This document shows positions 1-9,100 of a stretch of DNA of 38,832 nt, in pieces. The notes beneath the pieces were generated by a model, which was given only the letters and a program-made list of their open reading frames with translations, did not search any database and had not been told where the DNA came from. The position numbers and the translations under genes were made by a program. Origin of the DNA: an uncultured Lachnospiraceae bacterium. GTDB lineage: Bacteria; Bacillota; Clostridia; Lachnospirales; Lachnospiraceae. How positions within the stretch are numbered: position 1 is the first letter of the stretch; each line of letters starts with the position of its first letter. The stretch is taken from NCBI GenBank assembly GCA_944380185.1, contig CALWGV010000050.1, forward strand, positions 1 through 38,832, read 5' to 3'.

Positions 1-631
1 CCCAGATATGCCGCCAGTATTTCAGGTTCAGCACGCAGAGGCAGATGATGATAGAAATGTCTCCTATCACCAGGTTGAAGCCGTAGGGCAGAAAGCCAAG
101 CAGCCTCTTCAGATAGAAGATGGAAAAGAGCAGCAGACCGCCAAACAGCACCTGGAGGCCGGTGAGCTTATGCCTTTTTGCCATATCGATGGAAGTAATA
201 AGCAGAAGTACCAGCCCCACCGCCATAATTACCATCCAATAAGCGTAGGGCACTGTATCCCCCTCTACCGTCAGCACGCCGGAATAGCCCACGGCGGCGG
301 CATTTATCATAATATAGCCCATCCATCTCCCCAGCAGAAATTTTGCGTTTCTCTTTCTCTCCCTCTCTTTTTTCTGCTCCTGTCTGGCAGATTTCTCCGC
401 CTCCTGCTCATTCTCCCGGCGTACCTCGGCATACCCCCTGGGATCGGTCAGCTCCTCCATGCTAAGTTCCAGCAAGGCGGAAAGCTCCGACAGGTTCACC
501 GGAGTCGGCTCGCTCTTTCCCGCCTCCCATTTGGCCACGGCCTGCCTGCTGATCCCCAACTGATCCGCCACATATTCCTGGGACATTTTCAGCTGCGTCC
601 TGCGTGCCTTGATATTCTCTCCGATCGTCAT
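1..631 (-). CDS. XRE-family transcriptional regulator with C-terminal membrane segments (3' partial)
   Basis: The gene starts at an ATG preceded by GGAGG and runs off the left edge after 210 codons. Residues about 3-60 form a Cro/C1-type helix-turn-helix (MSQEYVADQLGISRQAVAKW). A charged, probably coiled linker rich in Glu, Lys and Arg follows (about 66-96). After it come several hydrophobic segments, such as YWMVIMAVGLVLLLITS and LQVLFGGLLLFSIFYL. DNA-binding proteins anchored by a short membrane domain are common in Clostridia and often control a neighbouring transporter. Here the gene lies 90 bp downstream of the ABC exporter pair on the same strand, so it may be co-transcribed or use its own promoter in the gap. 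Its ligand is unknown and the C-terminus is missing. Confidence 0.85.
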   Translation of the reverse strand, partial: MTIGENIKARRTQLKMSQEYVADQLGISRQAVAKWEAGKSEPTPVNLSELSALLELSMEELTDPRGYAEVRRENEQEAEKSARQEQKKERERKRNAKFLLGRWMGYIMINAAAVGYSGVLTVEGDTVPYAYWMVIMAVGLVLLLITSIDMAKRHKLTGLQVLFGGLLLFSIFYLKRLLGFLPYGFNLVIGDISIIICLCVLNLKYWRHIW

Positions 632-654
632 TTTCAAGACCTCCTTCCGCCCCT

Positions 655-688
655 ATTATATACGAAGAGGGCGGTTGCGCGCTGTCAA
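655..688 (-). promoter_or_regulatory. Possible promoter of the XRE regulator
   Basis: On the minus strand there is a perfect TTGACA (683-688) and a perfect TATAAT (655-660). They are 22 bp apart, well beyond the usual 17, so any activity would probably need a DNA-bending regulator. The -35 box lies inside the loop of the upstream terminator-like hairpin. Weak call. Confidence 0.3.
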
Positions 689-705
689 CTAACCGGCAAC
701 CGCCC
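669..705 (-). terminator. Terminator-like hairpin after the ABC exporter genes
   Basis: GGGCGGTTGC (669-678) and GCAACCGCCC (696-705) form a perfect 10-bp GC-rich stem with a 17-nt loop, just after the stop of the second exporter gene. On the minus strand only a weak TCTTCGTAT tract follows, so termination would be partial and could let some transcription reach the XRE gene. Confidence 0.5.
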
Positions 706-721
706 CGGGTTTATTCGCCGG

Positions 722-2497
722 TCAACGGCGGCTGGCCGCCCGGTGCAGCTGATAATAGAGTCCTTTCTTTCGCAGCAATTCCTCATGAGTGCCCTCCTCC
801 TGGATTCCCTGCTGGTCCACCACAAAAATGCGGCTGGCCTGTTTGATGGTCGAGAGCCTGTGGGCAATGACAAAGGAGGTGCGTCCCGCCAGAAGGGCCG
901 CAATCCCCCGCTGCACCAACCGCTCCGTATGGGTGTCGATGTTGGCTGTGGCCTCGTCGAGAATCAGAATCCGCGGGTGTTTGAGCAGAGTCCTGGCAAA
1001 GGCGATCAGCTGCCTCTGACCGGCCGACAGACCGGAGCCGCCCTGCAATTCTGTGTCGTATCCCTTCTCCAGTTTCATAATGAAATCATGGGCCCCCACA
1101 GCCTTGGCCGCCTCCTCCATCTCCTCTTCGGTGGCATCCAGCTTTCCATAACAGATATTCTCCCTTATGGTGCCGGTGAAGAGGAAATTGTCCTGGGTCA
1201 TCACGCCCATCTGGCTGCGCAGGCTCTCTATGGTCACCGACTCCACCGGATAGCCATCGACGCGGATCTGCCCGGCCGTCGCATCGTAGAAGCGGGCAAT
1301 CAGGTTGACGATGGTGGTCTTTCCCGCCCCAGTAGGTCCCACCAGGGCGATGGTTTCGCCGGGCCGAATGTCAAAGCTCACATCGGAGAGAACCGCTCTC
1401 TCCGGCTCGTCGGGATAGGCAAAGCTCACATGTTCAAACTCCACCCATCCCTCGATGGGCGGAATCTCCTGAGCCCCTGCGGCGTCGCCGATTTCCGGCT
1501 CCGTATCCAGGATATCGAAGATTCTCTCCGCACCGGAGATGTTGTTGACAATTTTATTATAGAGGCTGGCCAGATTGCGGATCGGGCTCCAGAACATGCT
1601 CAGATAGGTGGCGAAGGCCAGAAAAGTACCCACATCGGCGCTGCCCATATGGAGCATGCGGATACCGATATAGTACAGCAGGAAACTTCCCAGCCCCCAG
1701 GTCACATCGATCACCGGCCCGAAGGAATCCGCCAGCCGCACCGCCCGGACAAAGGCGTTCTGATGCTCGGCCAAAACCTGCTCAAAGGCAGCCTCTGATT
1801 CCTTTTCCGCTGAAAAGCTCTGCACCACCCGGATCCCGGAAAAATTTTCATGAACATAGGCGTTGATATTGGAGGTCTTCTGCCGCACGGCCTGCCAGCG
1901 CTTATGGCCCAGGATCATAACCAGATAGACGCCCAGCCCCAGAACCGGCAGAGTAGCCAGGGCCGAAAGGGCCAGCCACGGACTTTTCACCACCATAATG
2001 GCGATAACCGCTATGACCGTGAGGGCATCGGGAATCAATATGGTTACACTGTCAGACATCATATCCTTCAGCGAATTGACATCCCCGATAATCCTGGCCA
2101 GTATCTTGCCGGTGGGGCGGCTGTCAAAGAAGGCGAGCCCTAATGTCTGGATATGGGTATAGAGCTCCTCCCGAATTTTCAGCACAATCTGATTGGAGAC
2201 CCTTCCCATGATCAGCATCCGCGCCTTGACGCCGGCAAGCCAGATCACATTGAGAACAAGGGCAGACAGTGCCAGCTTTATCAATCCTTCCACATCGCGG
2301 CCGGCCACATGGACATTGATCGCCCTCTCGATGATCAGCGGGTTTAACAGGGCTATGGTCACCGTCACCGCCATGATTGCCGACACAATTATAATCTCTT
2401 TTTTAAAATCAAACAGGTAGCGGTACAGCCGCATCAAGGTCACCCGCCGCGGCACATCCCGCTGCACCTCGTCCTGCCGAAACGAATTTACAGCCAT
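722..2497 (-). CDS. ABC exporter half-transporter, catalytic-site subunit
   Basis: This 591-residue protein has an N-terminal type IV exporter membrane domain (about six helices, residues 35-310) and a C-terminal ATPase domain. Visible motifs are Walker A (GPTGAGKTT), Walker B with the catalytic glutamate (ILILDEAT), a degenerate signature (LSAGQ instead of LSGGQ) and the H-loop (IAHRLS). The partner gene has the mirror-image defects, so the two should form a heterodimer with one active and one degenerate ATP site, as in BmrCD/YheIH and TM287/288. The ATG follows GGAGGAG and overlaps the partner's end by 10 bp, which implies translational coupling. The likely role is export of drugs, lipids or peptides; the substrate cannot be read from the sequence. 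Confidence 0.93.
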   Translation of the reverse strand: MAVNSFRQDEVQRDVPRRVTLMRLYRYLFDFKKEIIIVSAIMAVTVTIALLNPLIIERAINVHVAGRDVEGLIKLALSALVLNVIWLAGVKARMLIMGRVSNQIVLKIREELYTHIQTLGLAFFDSRPTGKILARIIGDVNSLKDMMSDSVTILIPDALTVIAVIAIMVVKSPWLALSALATLPVLGLGVYLVMILGHKRWQAVRQKTSNINAYVHENFSGIRVVQSFSAEKESEAAFEQVLAEHQNAFVRAVRLADSFGPVIDVTWGLGSFLLYYIGIRMLHMGSADVGTFLAFATYLSMFWSPIRNLASLYNKIVNNISGAERIFDILDTEPEIGDAAGAQEIPPIEGWVEFEHVSFAYPDEPERAVLSDVSFDIRPGETIALVGPTGAGKTTIVNLIARFYDATAGQIRVDGYPVESVTIESLRSQMGVMTQDNFLFTGTIRENICYGKLDATEEEMEEAAKAVGAHDFIMKLEKGYDTELQGGSGLSAGQRQLIAFARTLLKHPRILILDEATANIDTHTERLVQRGIAALLAGRTSFVIAHRLSTIKQASRIFVVDQQGIQEEGTHEELLRKKGLYYQLHRAASRR

Positions 2498-4266
2498 ACA
2501 TTCTCCTCCTCCATAATTTCCTCTTGCAAACGCTCTGCGTCTTCTTCGGCTCCCTGCGGCTCCTCATACTGAGCCATATAAGTGTCATAATAAATTCCCT
2601 TTTGCTGCAGAAGCTCTCCGTGAGTTCCCCGCTCGGCCACCCTGCCTCCGTCCAGAACGATGATTTCATCGGCCTGGCGGACGGCGGAAATCCGGTGGGT
2701 GATGATCAGTTTGGTTACAGAGGTGAGGGAGGCAAGCTCCCGCTGCACCTCCTCTTCCGTCTCCGTATCCAGGGCCGAGGTGGAATCGTCCAGAATCAGG
2801 ATCGGCGCCTTCTTTGCCAGAGCTCTGGCGATACTGAGCCGCTGCTTCTGTCCGCCGGAAAGACCCACGCCTTTTTCGCCGATCACCGTCTCATATCCCT
2901 CCGGCAGCTCGGAGATGAACCCGTGGGCCCTGGCCATGACGGCGGCTCCCTCCATCCGCTCCGTCTCCATCTGGTCCCGGCTGCCAATCCGCAGGTTTTC
3001 TTCCACCGTATCGGAAAAGAGAAATACATCCTGCATCACCACAGACATGCTTCCCCGCAGCTGTCCAAGATCCAGACGCCGCACATCCACCCCGTCCAGC
3101 AGAATTTCCCCCTCTGCCGCGTCATAGAACCGTTCGGCCAGGTTGACGATGGAGGTCTTGCCGGAACCGGTCACTCCCATGATTCCCAACGTCTTTCCGG
3201 CAGGCAGGGTAAAGCTCACATCCGTCAGAATCTTCTGTCCGCCCAGGGTAAGGCCCACATGGCGAAATTCCAGATTTCCCTCCACCTTTTCAAGCCGCAC
3301 CGGTTCCTGCGGGGAGACAATCTGGGGAGCCTCGTCGAGAATCCGATTGATCTTTTTGTTGGAGGCCACGGCAGCCGCCATGCTGTTGGTCACCCAGCCC
3401 AGAATCTCCATGGGCCAGACAATATTGTTGGCATACTCGATAAAGGCTCCCAGCTGGCCCAGGCTGATTCTCCCCTGCACGACAAAGACGCCGCCGACAC
3501 AGACGCACAGAAGCAGCAGAGTCTTGGTCAGGAAAGAAATATTCGGGTTGTACTTAGCCATCAGCTTTGCCAGGGCCATGTTCAGACTGTAGTATTTCCC
3601 GTTGTGCCGGCGGAACTTCTCGATCTCGTAGCGCTCCCTGGAAAAGGCCTTGACTGTGCGAACCCCGGTCAGGTTTTCTTGGGCCACCGTATTGAGGAGG
3701 GCATTCTCCTCACTGATCTCATCGTATATCTTATCCAGCCCCTTTTCCAGGCGGATAGCCACGTATCCCACCAGAGGCATAATGCACAGGGGAATCAGCG
3801 TCAGGAGAGGGCTGATTCGCACCATACAGACGATGACGATCACCGTGTGAACCAGAGCCTCCACACAGAGCATCCCCACATAGCCCACCGCGTCCCAGAT
3901 TCTCTCCACGTCGTCCTTGACGCGGGCCATCAGCTCTCCTGTATTGTTTTTCTCAAAAAATCCCACGCTCATCCGCTCAATATGGGCAAACAGCTTTCTT
4001 CGGATATCGCGGGCAATCCGCACGCCGATCACGTCGGCCGTAAATTCCTGCAGATACTTAAAGATTCCTTTGCCCGTTCCCAATAAAAACAGCGCCATCA
4101 AAAGACCCAGCAGAATCTCCTGCTGCCCGCCGACCACCACATCATCGATAATCCGTTCGATCACGCCAGGCACCGCCACGTCCATCAGGATGCCAATGAC
4201 CAGGCAGATTATGGCAAACAAATAGAGATACCAGTATCTCACCATATATTTTCCCAGATTTTTCAT
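2488..4266 (-). CDS. ABC exporter half-transporter, degenerate-site subunit
   Basis: This 592-residue protein has the same architecture: six membrane helices (about residues 10-300) followed by an ATPase domain. Walker A is GVTGSGKTS and the signature is canonical (LSGGQKQRLSIARAL). Walker B ends in Asp instead of the catalytic Glu (ILILDDST), and an H-loop is present (ITHRIS). Because the two ATP sites are shared, its intact signature completes the partner's active site, while its own Walker B pairs with the partner's defective signature. The start is supported by GGAGGAG six bases upstream. It is the first structural gene after a long attenuator-type leader. The C-terminus is acidic. BmrC-like multidrug exporters are the closest familiar family; this is inferred from motifs, not from an alignment. 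Confidence 0.93.
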   Translation of the reverse strand: MKNLGKYMVRYWYLYLFAIICLVIGILMDVAVPGVIERIIDDVVVGGQQEILLGLLMALFLLGTGKGIFKYLQEFTADVIGVRIARDIRRKLFAHIERMSVGFFEKNNTGELMARVKDDVERIWDAVGYVGMLCVEALVHTVIVIVCMVRISPLLTLIPLCIMPLVGYVAIRLEKGLDKIYDEISEENALLNTVAQENLTGVRTVKAFSRERYEIEKFRRHNGKYYSLNMALAKLMAKYNPNISFLTKTLLLLCVCVGGVFVVQGRISLGQLGAFIEYANNIVWPMEILGWVTNSMAAAVASNKKINRILDEAPQIVSPQEPVRLEKVEGNLEFRHVGLTLGGQKILTDVSFTLPAGKTLGIMGVTGSGKTSIVNLAERFYDAAEGEILLDGVDVRRLDLGQLRGSMSVVMQDVFLFSDTVEENLRIGSRDQMETERMEGAAVMARAHGFISELPEGYETVIGEKGVGLSGGQKQRLSIARALAKKAPILILDDSTSALDTETEEEVQRELASLTSVTKLIITHRISAVRQADEIIVLDGGRVAERGTHGELLQQKGIYYDTYMAQYEEPQGAEEDAERLQEEIMEEENVWL

Positions 4267-4319
4267 ACTCTCCTCCCTCTTTCACCTCTTTACTTCATAA
4301 GCCTCACTGTCTGCTGCAT

Positions 4320-4354
4320 AAAAAAAGGCCCAGGCCTTTACGCGGACCCGGACC
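4320..4354 (-). terminator. Intrinsic terminator T2 in the ABC exporter leader
   Basis: Read on the minus strand, GGTCCGGGTC and GGCCTGGGCC can form a 10-bp stem (three G-U pairs) with an 8-nt loop, followed immediately by seven T. A shorter alternative stem (AAAGGC/GCCTTT) also ends at the T run. It lies about 50 bp upstream of the first exporter gene and downstream of its promoter, so it should act as an attenuator. Confidence 0.7.
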
Positions 4355-4391
4355 ATACAAGCCGAATATTTCCCAGATATCTCAGGACGCG

Positions 4392-4420
4392 AAAATGCCG
4401 CAGTCAGACAGACTGCGGCA
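4392..4420 (-). terminator. Terminator-like hairpin T1 in the ABC exporter leader
   Basis: TGCCGCAGTC and GACTGCGGCA form a perfect 10-bp stem with a 5-nt loop, followed on the minus strand by TTTT and then CGCG. It begins 30 nt after the leader-peptide stop codon, where ribosome position could influence folding. The short T tract makes it a weaker terminator than T2. Confidence 0.6.
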
Positions 4421-4449
4421 CACGGTCACATTACACAAACTCTGTGAAT

Positions 4450-4557
4450 CTATTCCATGCAGACGGTGAGGCAGACTGTCGATTTTTTCCATTTTTTGTC
4501 GTTATTTACGCTTGCGTTAATTCCCATTGCTCTGTTCACACGAATCTTCATCGACAT
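4450..4557 (-). CDS. Leader peptide of the ABC exporter operon, 35 aa
   Basis: This small ORF has a perfect AGGAGG ribosome site seven bases before its ATG and starts roughly 40 nt after a strong promoter. The peptide begins MSMKIRVNRAMGINASVNND, is basic in the middle (DKKWKKS) and ends CLTVCME. Two terminator-like hairpins lie between its stop codon and the exporter genes. This matches ribosome-mediated attenuation as known for Bacillus subtilis bmrB-bmrC-bmrD, where a ribosome slowed on the leader ORF lets transcription continue into the exporter genes. The ORF, ribosome site and hairpins are visible; translation and regulation are inferred. Confidence 0.65.
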   Translation of the reverse strand: MSMKIRVNRAMGINASVNNDKKWKKSTVCLTVCME

Positions 4558-4600
4558 GTTGCTGCCTCCTTTCTCCTTTCTGAATCTTTAATCTTTTTCT

Positions 4601-4629
4601 ACTATACAGCCTGTAATAGATTTTGTAAA
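4601..4629 (-). promoter_or_regulatory. Sigma-A promoter of the exporter leader and operon
   Basis: TTTACA (4624-4629) and TATAGT (4601-4606) are separated by exactly 17 bp on the minus strand. Transcription would start near 4594, giving a leader of about 330 nt before the first exporter gene. Confidence 0.75.
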
Positions 4630-4720
4630 GTATTTTTTCACATTTTAATAATACTCACCAAATCTAATGGGGAATTTTGACTTTCTATTGGGCAATCTTC
4701 CTGCATTTCCTATAAATTCC

Positions 4721-4749
4721 TTGCAAAGATTCAGGAAAATAAATATAAT
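4721..4749 (+). promoter_or_regulatory. Sigma-A promoter of the two-HTH regulator
   Basis: TTGCAA (4721-4726), a 17-bp spacer and a perfect TATAAT (4744-4749) lie about 60 bp before the regulator start. The promoter diverges from that of the ABC exporter. Confidence 0.75.
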
Positions 4750-4808
4750 AACTATACGCTGTTGCGAACAGTTTGCCGCCTGCTTGAAAGATACACTCGG
4801 AGGTTCGT

Positions 4809-6005
4809 ATGGACTATATCACTGTGCGGGAAGCCGCCCGGAAATGGAATATTTCAGACCGGCTGGTACAGAAATACTGCGCGGAGGGCCGGATCGAAGG
4901 AGTCCGAAGATTCGGAAGATCCTGGGGGATTCCCTTCGACGCAGCCAAACCGCTGGATCCGCGAAAGGAGCAGCCCCTTTTCCCTTTTTCTTCCCGTCCG
5001 CGGCCGGAGGATTTTCTTGGATTTATGCCGCTTATGAACACCCCCTTTGAACCGGGCCGCTGCGCGGACTGCATCCGCGAAATGGAGGACGGGCCCAGGA
5101 AGAGGATCGCCCTTGCCGAATACCATTATTTCAGCGGCCATCCCGAAAAAGCCATACGGGAAGCGGAGCTGTACCTGACCTGTCCCGACGAGGCGTACCG
5201 TTTTTCCGCCTGTCTGCTCTACGCCTATGCCAATTTATCCGTCGGCCAAATCCACCACGCCCGGTATGCCCTGACAGAAATCAAAAACACCCTGTCCAGC
5301 CATGCCGGCAAAGCCCCCTGCGTCCGCGCCATCGAAGCTTTTGTGGCCTTTGCCTCCTCTGTGCTTCTGCATCTGCCGCTGCCGGAGGAAATGCCCCCGA
5401 CCCAGGAGTTTCTGCCTCTCCTGCCCCCTGGCCTGCGGGCCTTTGCCCTGTACGTCCAGGCGCACTACCTCTATCTGCGGAAGGATTATGGAAAAAGCGC
5501 AGGCATCGTAGAGGCAACCTTGGACATGGGGGCATCTCTCTACCCCATCCCCTCCATTTATCTGCATCTGGTTGCCGTGATGGACTATATGAGCCTGAGA
5601 CAGACCGAGCAGGCGCAGAAACACCTGCTGGCAGCCTGGGAAATAGCCCGCCCCGACGACCTGATCGAAGGCTTCGGAGAACATCACGGACTTCTGGGCG
5701 GAATGCTGGAGGCTGTTATCAAGCCGGGCTGGCCCGATGATTTCAAGCGGATTATCGCCATCACCTATCGTTTTTCCGCCGGATGGCGCAAAATACATAA
5801 CCCGGAAACCGGCCACACCGTCGCGGACGACCTGACCACCACAGAATTTGCCGTCGCCATGCTGGCAGCCAGAGGATGGACCAACCCGGAAATCGCGGCC
5901 CATATGAATGTATCCGCCCACACCATCAAGCGGCATGTCTCCGCCGCCCTGCGAAAGCTGGGCATCGGCCAGCGCCAGGAATTAAAAAAACATATGTTAA
6001 AGTAA
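4809..6005 (+). CDS. Transcriptional regulator with N-terminal HTH_17-like and C-terminal LuxR-type DNA-binding domains
   Basis: The protein has 398 residues. Residues 1-50 (MDYITVREAARKWNISDRLV...) resemble the helix-turn-helix of MerR/excisionase-type proteins. The middle 280 residues are helical and repeat-like (for example PEKAIREAELYL), suggesting TPR-type packing as in MalT/LuxR-family sensors. Residues about 343-398 form a LuxR/GerE domain (GWTNPEIAAHMNVSAHTIKRHVSAALRKLGI, quoted in part). No response-regulator receiver domain is visible. The ATG follows CGGAGG. Its strong terminator makes it a single-gene unit, directly upstream of the giant surface protein gene, which it may control. 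Two DNA-binding domains in one chain suggest bridging of two sites, but this is inference. Confidence 0.85.
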   Translation: MDYITVREAARKWNISDRLVQKYCAEGRIEGVRRFGRSWGIPFDAAKPLDPRKEQPLFPFSSRPRPEDFLGFMPLMNTPFEPGRCADCIREMEDGPRKRIALAEYHYFSGHPEKAIREAELYLTCPDEAYRFSACLLYAYANLSVGQIHHARYALTEIKNTLSSHAGKAPCVRAIEAFVAFASSVLLHLPLPEEMPPTQEFLPLLPPGLRAFALYVQAHYLYLRKDYGKSAGIVEATLDMGASLYPIPSIYLHLVAVMDYMSLRQTEQAQKHLLAAWEIARPDDLIEGFGEHHGLLGGMLEAVIKPGWPDDFKRIIAITYRFSAGWRKIHNPETGHTVADDLTTTEFAVAMLAARGWTNPEIAAHMNVSAHTIKRHVSAALRKLGIGQRQELKKHMLK

Positions 6006-6023
6006 TCGGATTTCTCCAAAAAC

Positions 6024-6083
6024 CGGCTCCGCCATCACCCGTTTTACCCCTCGTAACGGGCGATGGCAGAGCCGTTTTTTTTT
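6024..6083 (+). terminator. Strong intrinsic terminator after the two-HTH regulator
   Basis: CGGCTC pairs with GAGCCG and the inner arm GCCATC.CCCGTT pairs with AACGGGCGATGGC, giving about 18 pairs with two mismatches, followed by nine T. Confidence 0.9.
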
Positions 6084-6151
6084 GCTACGATGATAAAGCA
6101 GCAGAAGGTTTCACGTTTTAAAGTGGATTGTAATACAGGAGGAACAGGAAA

Positions 6152-9100
6152 ATGAAAAAACGGATTGTAAGCCTGATACTAACTTTCAGTATTCTGCTTT
6201 CCATCACTCCGGCGGATATCCGTACAGCTCTCGCCCAGGATAATAACATCCTGTACGGCGACGCCGACGGAAACGGCCGGGTGGAACTGCTGGATGTCAA
6301 CCTGATGGAGCGATATATCGAAAACGATGCAGAAGCGGCCGCCAGCATTCATTTCACCGAAGCCGATGTGAATGCGGATGGGATTGTGGATGACATTGAC
6401 GTACAATTAGTCAAGGACTATCTGGTCGGGAACCTGACCAGTCTGGCGCCGCTGCTTGCCACCCTTACCTTTGAGACCGACGGCGGCGGGACCATAGGCC
6501 CGGTCCAGGCCGGCGTCGGATACCCTTACCGTGGGGAAATTCCGGATCCATCCAAGGATAACTACATATTCGTAAACTGGCAGAAGGAGGACGGCAGCGT
6601 CTGGTATCCGCTAAGCGACGTGATCGCCGCCGATATGACGCTGACTGCCGTTTATGAGCCGGTGCCCTCTTCCCGTGAGCTGAGCATCACCTCCTTCAGC
6701 CTGGCGGACCAGCCGGCAGACGTTTCCTTTTCTGTCACCGGCAATTTCACCGACCCCCAGGAGGTAAAGCAGCTGGTTACCCTCCTGCCCAAGGACGGTT
6801 CCGAACCGGTCGCCTTTGATGTCCGCGAGAACGGAGACGGCAGCTTTACCATCTATGCTCCCGATGGCTTCACGCCGGGCAGCACCTATGAGCTTACGCT
6901 GGGGAACGGCCTTTTCTTTACAGACAAAGAGGAAATGTACCGCACAGCCTATTTTGCCATTGCCAAAGATGAGGTCGACAATCTCCAGTATAATGCAGAC
7001 ATGATTTTCATCCAGGATACGGAGGAAATGCGCTACACCGTCGGCGGCCAGACGACGGACGTGCTGGAGTCCGCCCTCTTAAGCAACGATGAAAGCACCG
7101 AAGCCATCGCCGGCAGCTTTACGATGAGCGCCGGACCCGCCCTGCAGACAGACGACATCGTCTGCATTTACGAAAACACGGATCCCAGAAAACGCGACTA
7201 TACTCAGAACGATTACGAGGACGACGCCCTGGCCTATATCCGCATTACCGGCGTAAATGGAAGCACCTATCAGTTCGAGAGCCTGAACGAGGAAGACGCG
7301 GGGGAAGTGCTGGCCATGCCGGACACTATTCCTTATCAGGTGGCGAGCCTGCCCGCGGCGGATGGCACAGTCAACCGCAACGACTACGACGCCCTTGCCA
7401 GAAATATGCTGGGCATGGATACGGCCCCGGCCTTTGCGATCAGCGACTTTCTCGTATTCTACACGGAGGATTTCGGAAGCCTTAACGCGGGCAGCTCCTA
7501 TGCCTACGGGCAGATCACGGCCGTATCCGGCGACACGGTTTCCTACCGTCTGGTGAGCCGCCGGGATATCGAGGATTTCATGGGAATGTTCGTCACCCAG
7601 GAGGTAGACGGCAAGTCCCTGGTGGATGAAGAGCAGCAAAAGGAAATCCTGGAAAGCGTAAAGCAGCAGGCAGTGGAAAGCGGCTTTGCCGAGGAAGTCG
7701 CCAACCGGATGATAGCCTCCGCCCTGCAGACGGAGGATATACAGCAGCGGCTGATGGATATCGGCATGACAGAGGCGGAAATACAGGCAATGAGCCTGGC
7801 CTCCATCTCCTCCATCACGTCGCAGCAGCCCTTCGGCAAACGGACCAAATTCATAATAGACGGGATCGACATTGTCCCCACCTTTATTTACGAAGGCCAT
7901 TTTGACAACGGCGTCGGCATTGCGCTGGAATTCTGCCTCAGCATGCATGCGGAAAGAAGGATGCCCAACAACCAGGTCAGCCAGGTGCAGATCGAGCTGA
8001 ACGCCTATCTGGAGCAGGAGGTCTCCCTGGGCTTTGACGTAAGCGTCGAAGACCGCTGGAAATGGTATCTCTTTATCCCGGTGCTGGAGGATCTGGACGT
8101 CACGATCTCCGTGGATATCCAGGACTATACCGCCATGTCCGTCAGTGCCGTCGTCTATACGCTGCGGGATGAAGTGGTCAAGAAAAAATGGAAAGAGCTT
8201 TCGGAGACGATCACCGGCCCGAACGCTTCGCCCGAGATGAGGGCCGCCATACGCAAGATCAATACCATAGCCGCCAAGATCAAAAAGATAGCGGTAAAAG
8301 GCCAGAATAAGATGGAAGAAAGCCTCGATGTGCTCGAGCAGTCGCTCGCCGCGCTGAAAAGCACTCTTCCCGGCGTAACCGTCGACGGGGTGACTTACAG
8401 CTTCGACGAGATTATGGACAGCCTGGAGGCTGAGGACGTCAGCGAAGCCTTTGATGAGATGTTCCAGGCTTCTGACGATGCAGAGACGAGGACCGGCCTA
8501 GATAACCTGATCGAACGCTACCAGGAGATGCTGAACCAGGAATGCGACTGGATTGACTTATTCAATCTGCAGCTGTATGAGCATGAATTTCATATCAAAA
8601 TCGTTGCCGTCAAGGTGGGCGTAAACCTGGTTGTCCGTGGAAACGTCAACCTGGCCATGGGAGCGGATCTGGAATACCAGGTGGGAAAACGCTATGTTTT
8701 CTGGCTCCATATCATGGATCTGGAGTCCGGCTCTAATGAGATCGACCTGATCGATGAAAGGTTTGGCTTCCAGTTCTACATCATGGGCACCCTCGGCCTG
8801 AAAGCGGGAATCAAGGCGGAAATTGCCTTCGGCCTGATCAGTACCAGCATAGCCAGCATCGGCGCGACAGTGGAATTCGGCGCCTATCTGAAGCTGTACG
8901 GATACTTCATCTATTACTTTGAGAGGCTGCGACAGGCAGGCTCCTCGGTATGGGAGGAAACGGAGGAAATGATGGGCGCCCTCTATGTCGACTTCGGCCT
9001 CTATGTCACGGTCAATTTCAAGGCGCAGGTTCTGGGCCTTCTCAAATACGAACCGACGCTCTACAATGGAGAGTTCCCGCTGGTCACCGTCGGGGATCCG

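Noticed and set aside
8-1798. A 596-codon open frame on the plus strand opposite the XRE and ABC genes
   Set aside because: It is antisense to clear protein families, has no ribosome site and encodes a low-complexity His/Gln-rich product; it is a shadow of codon bias.
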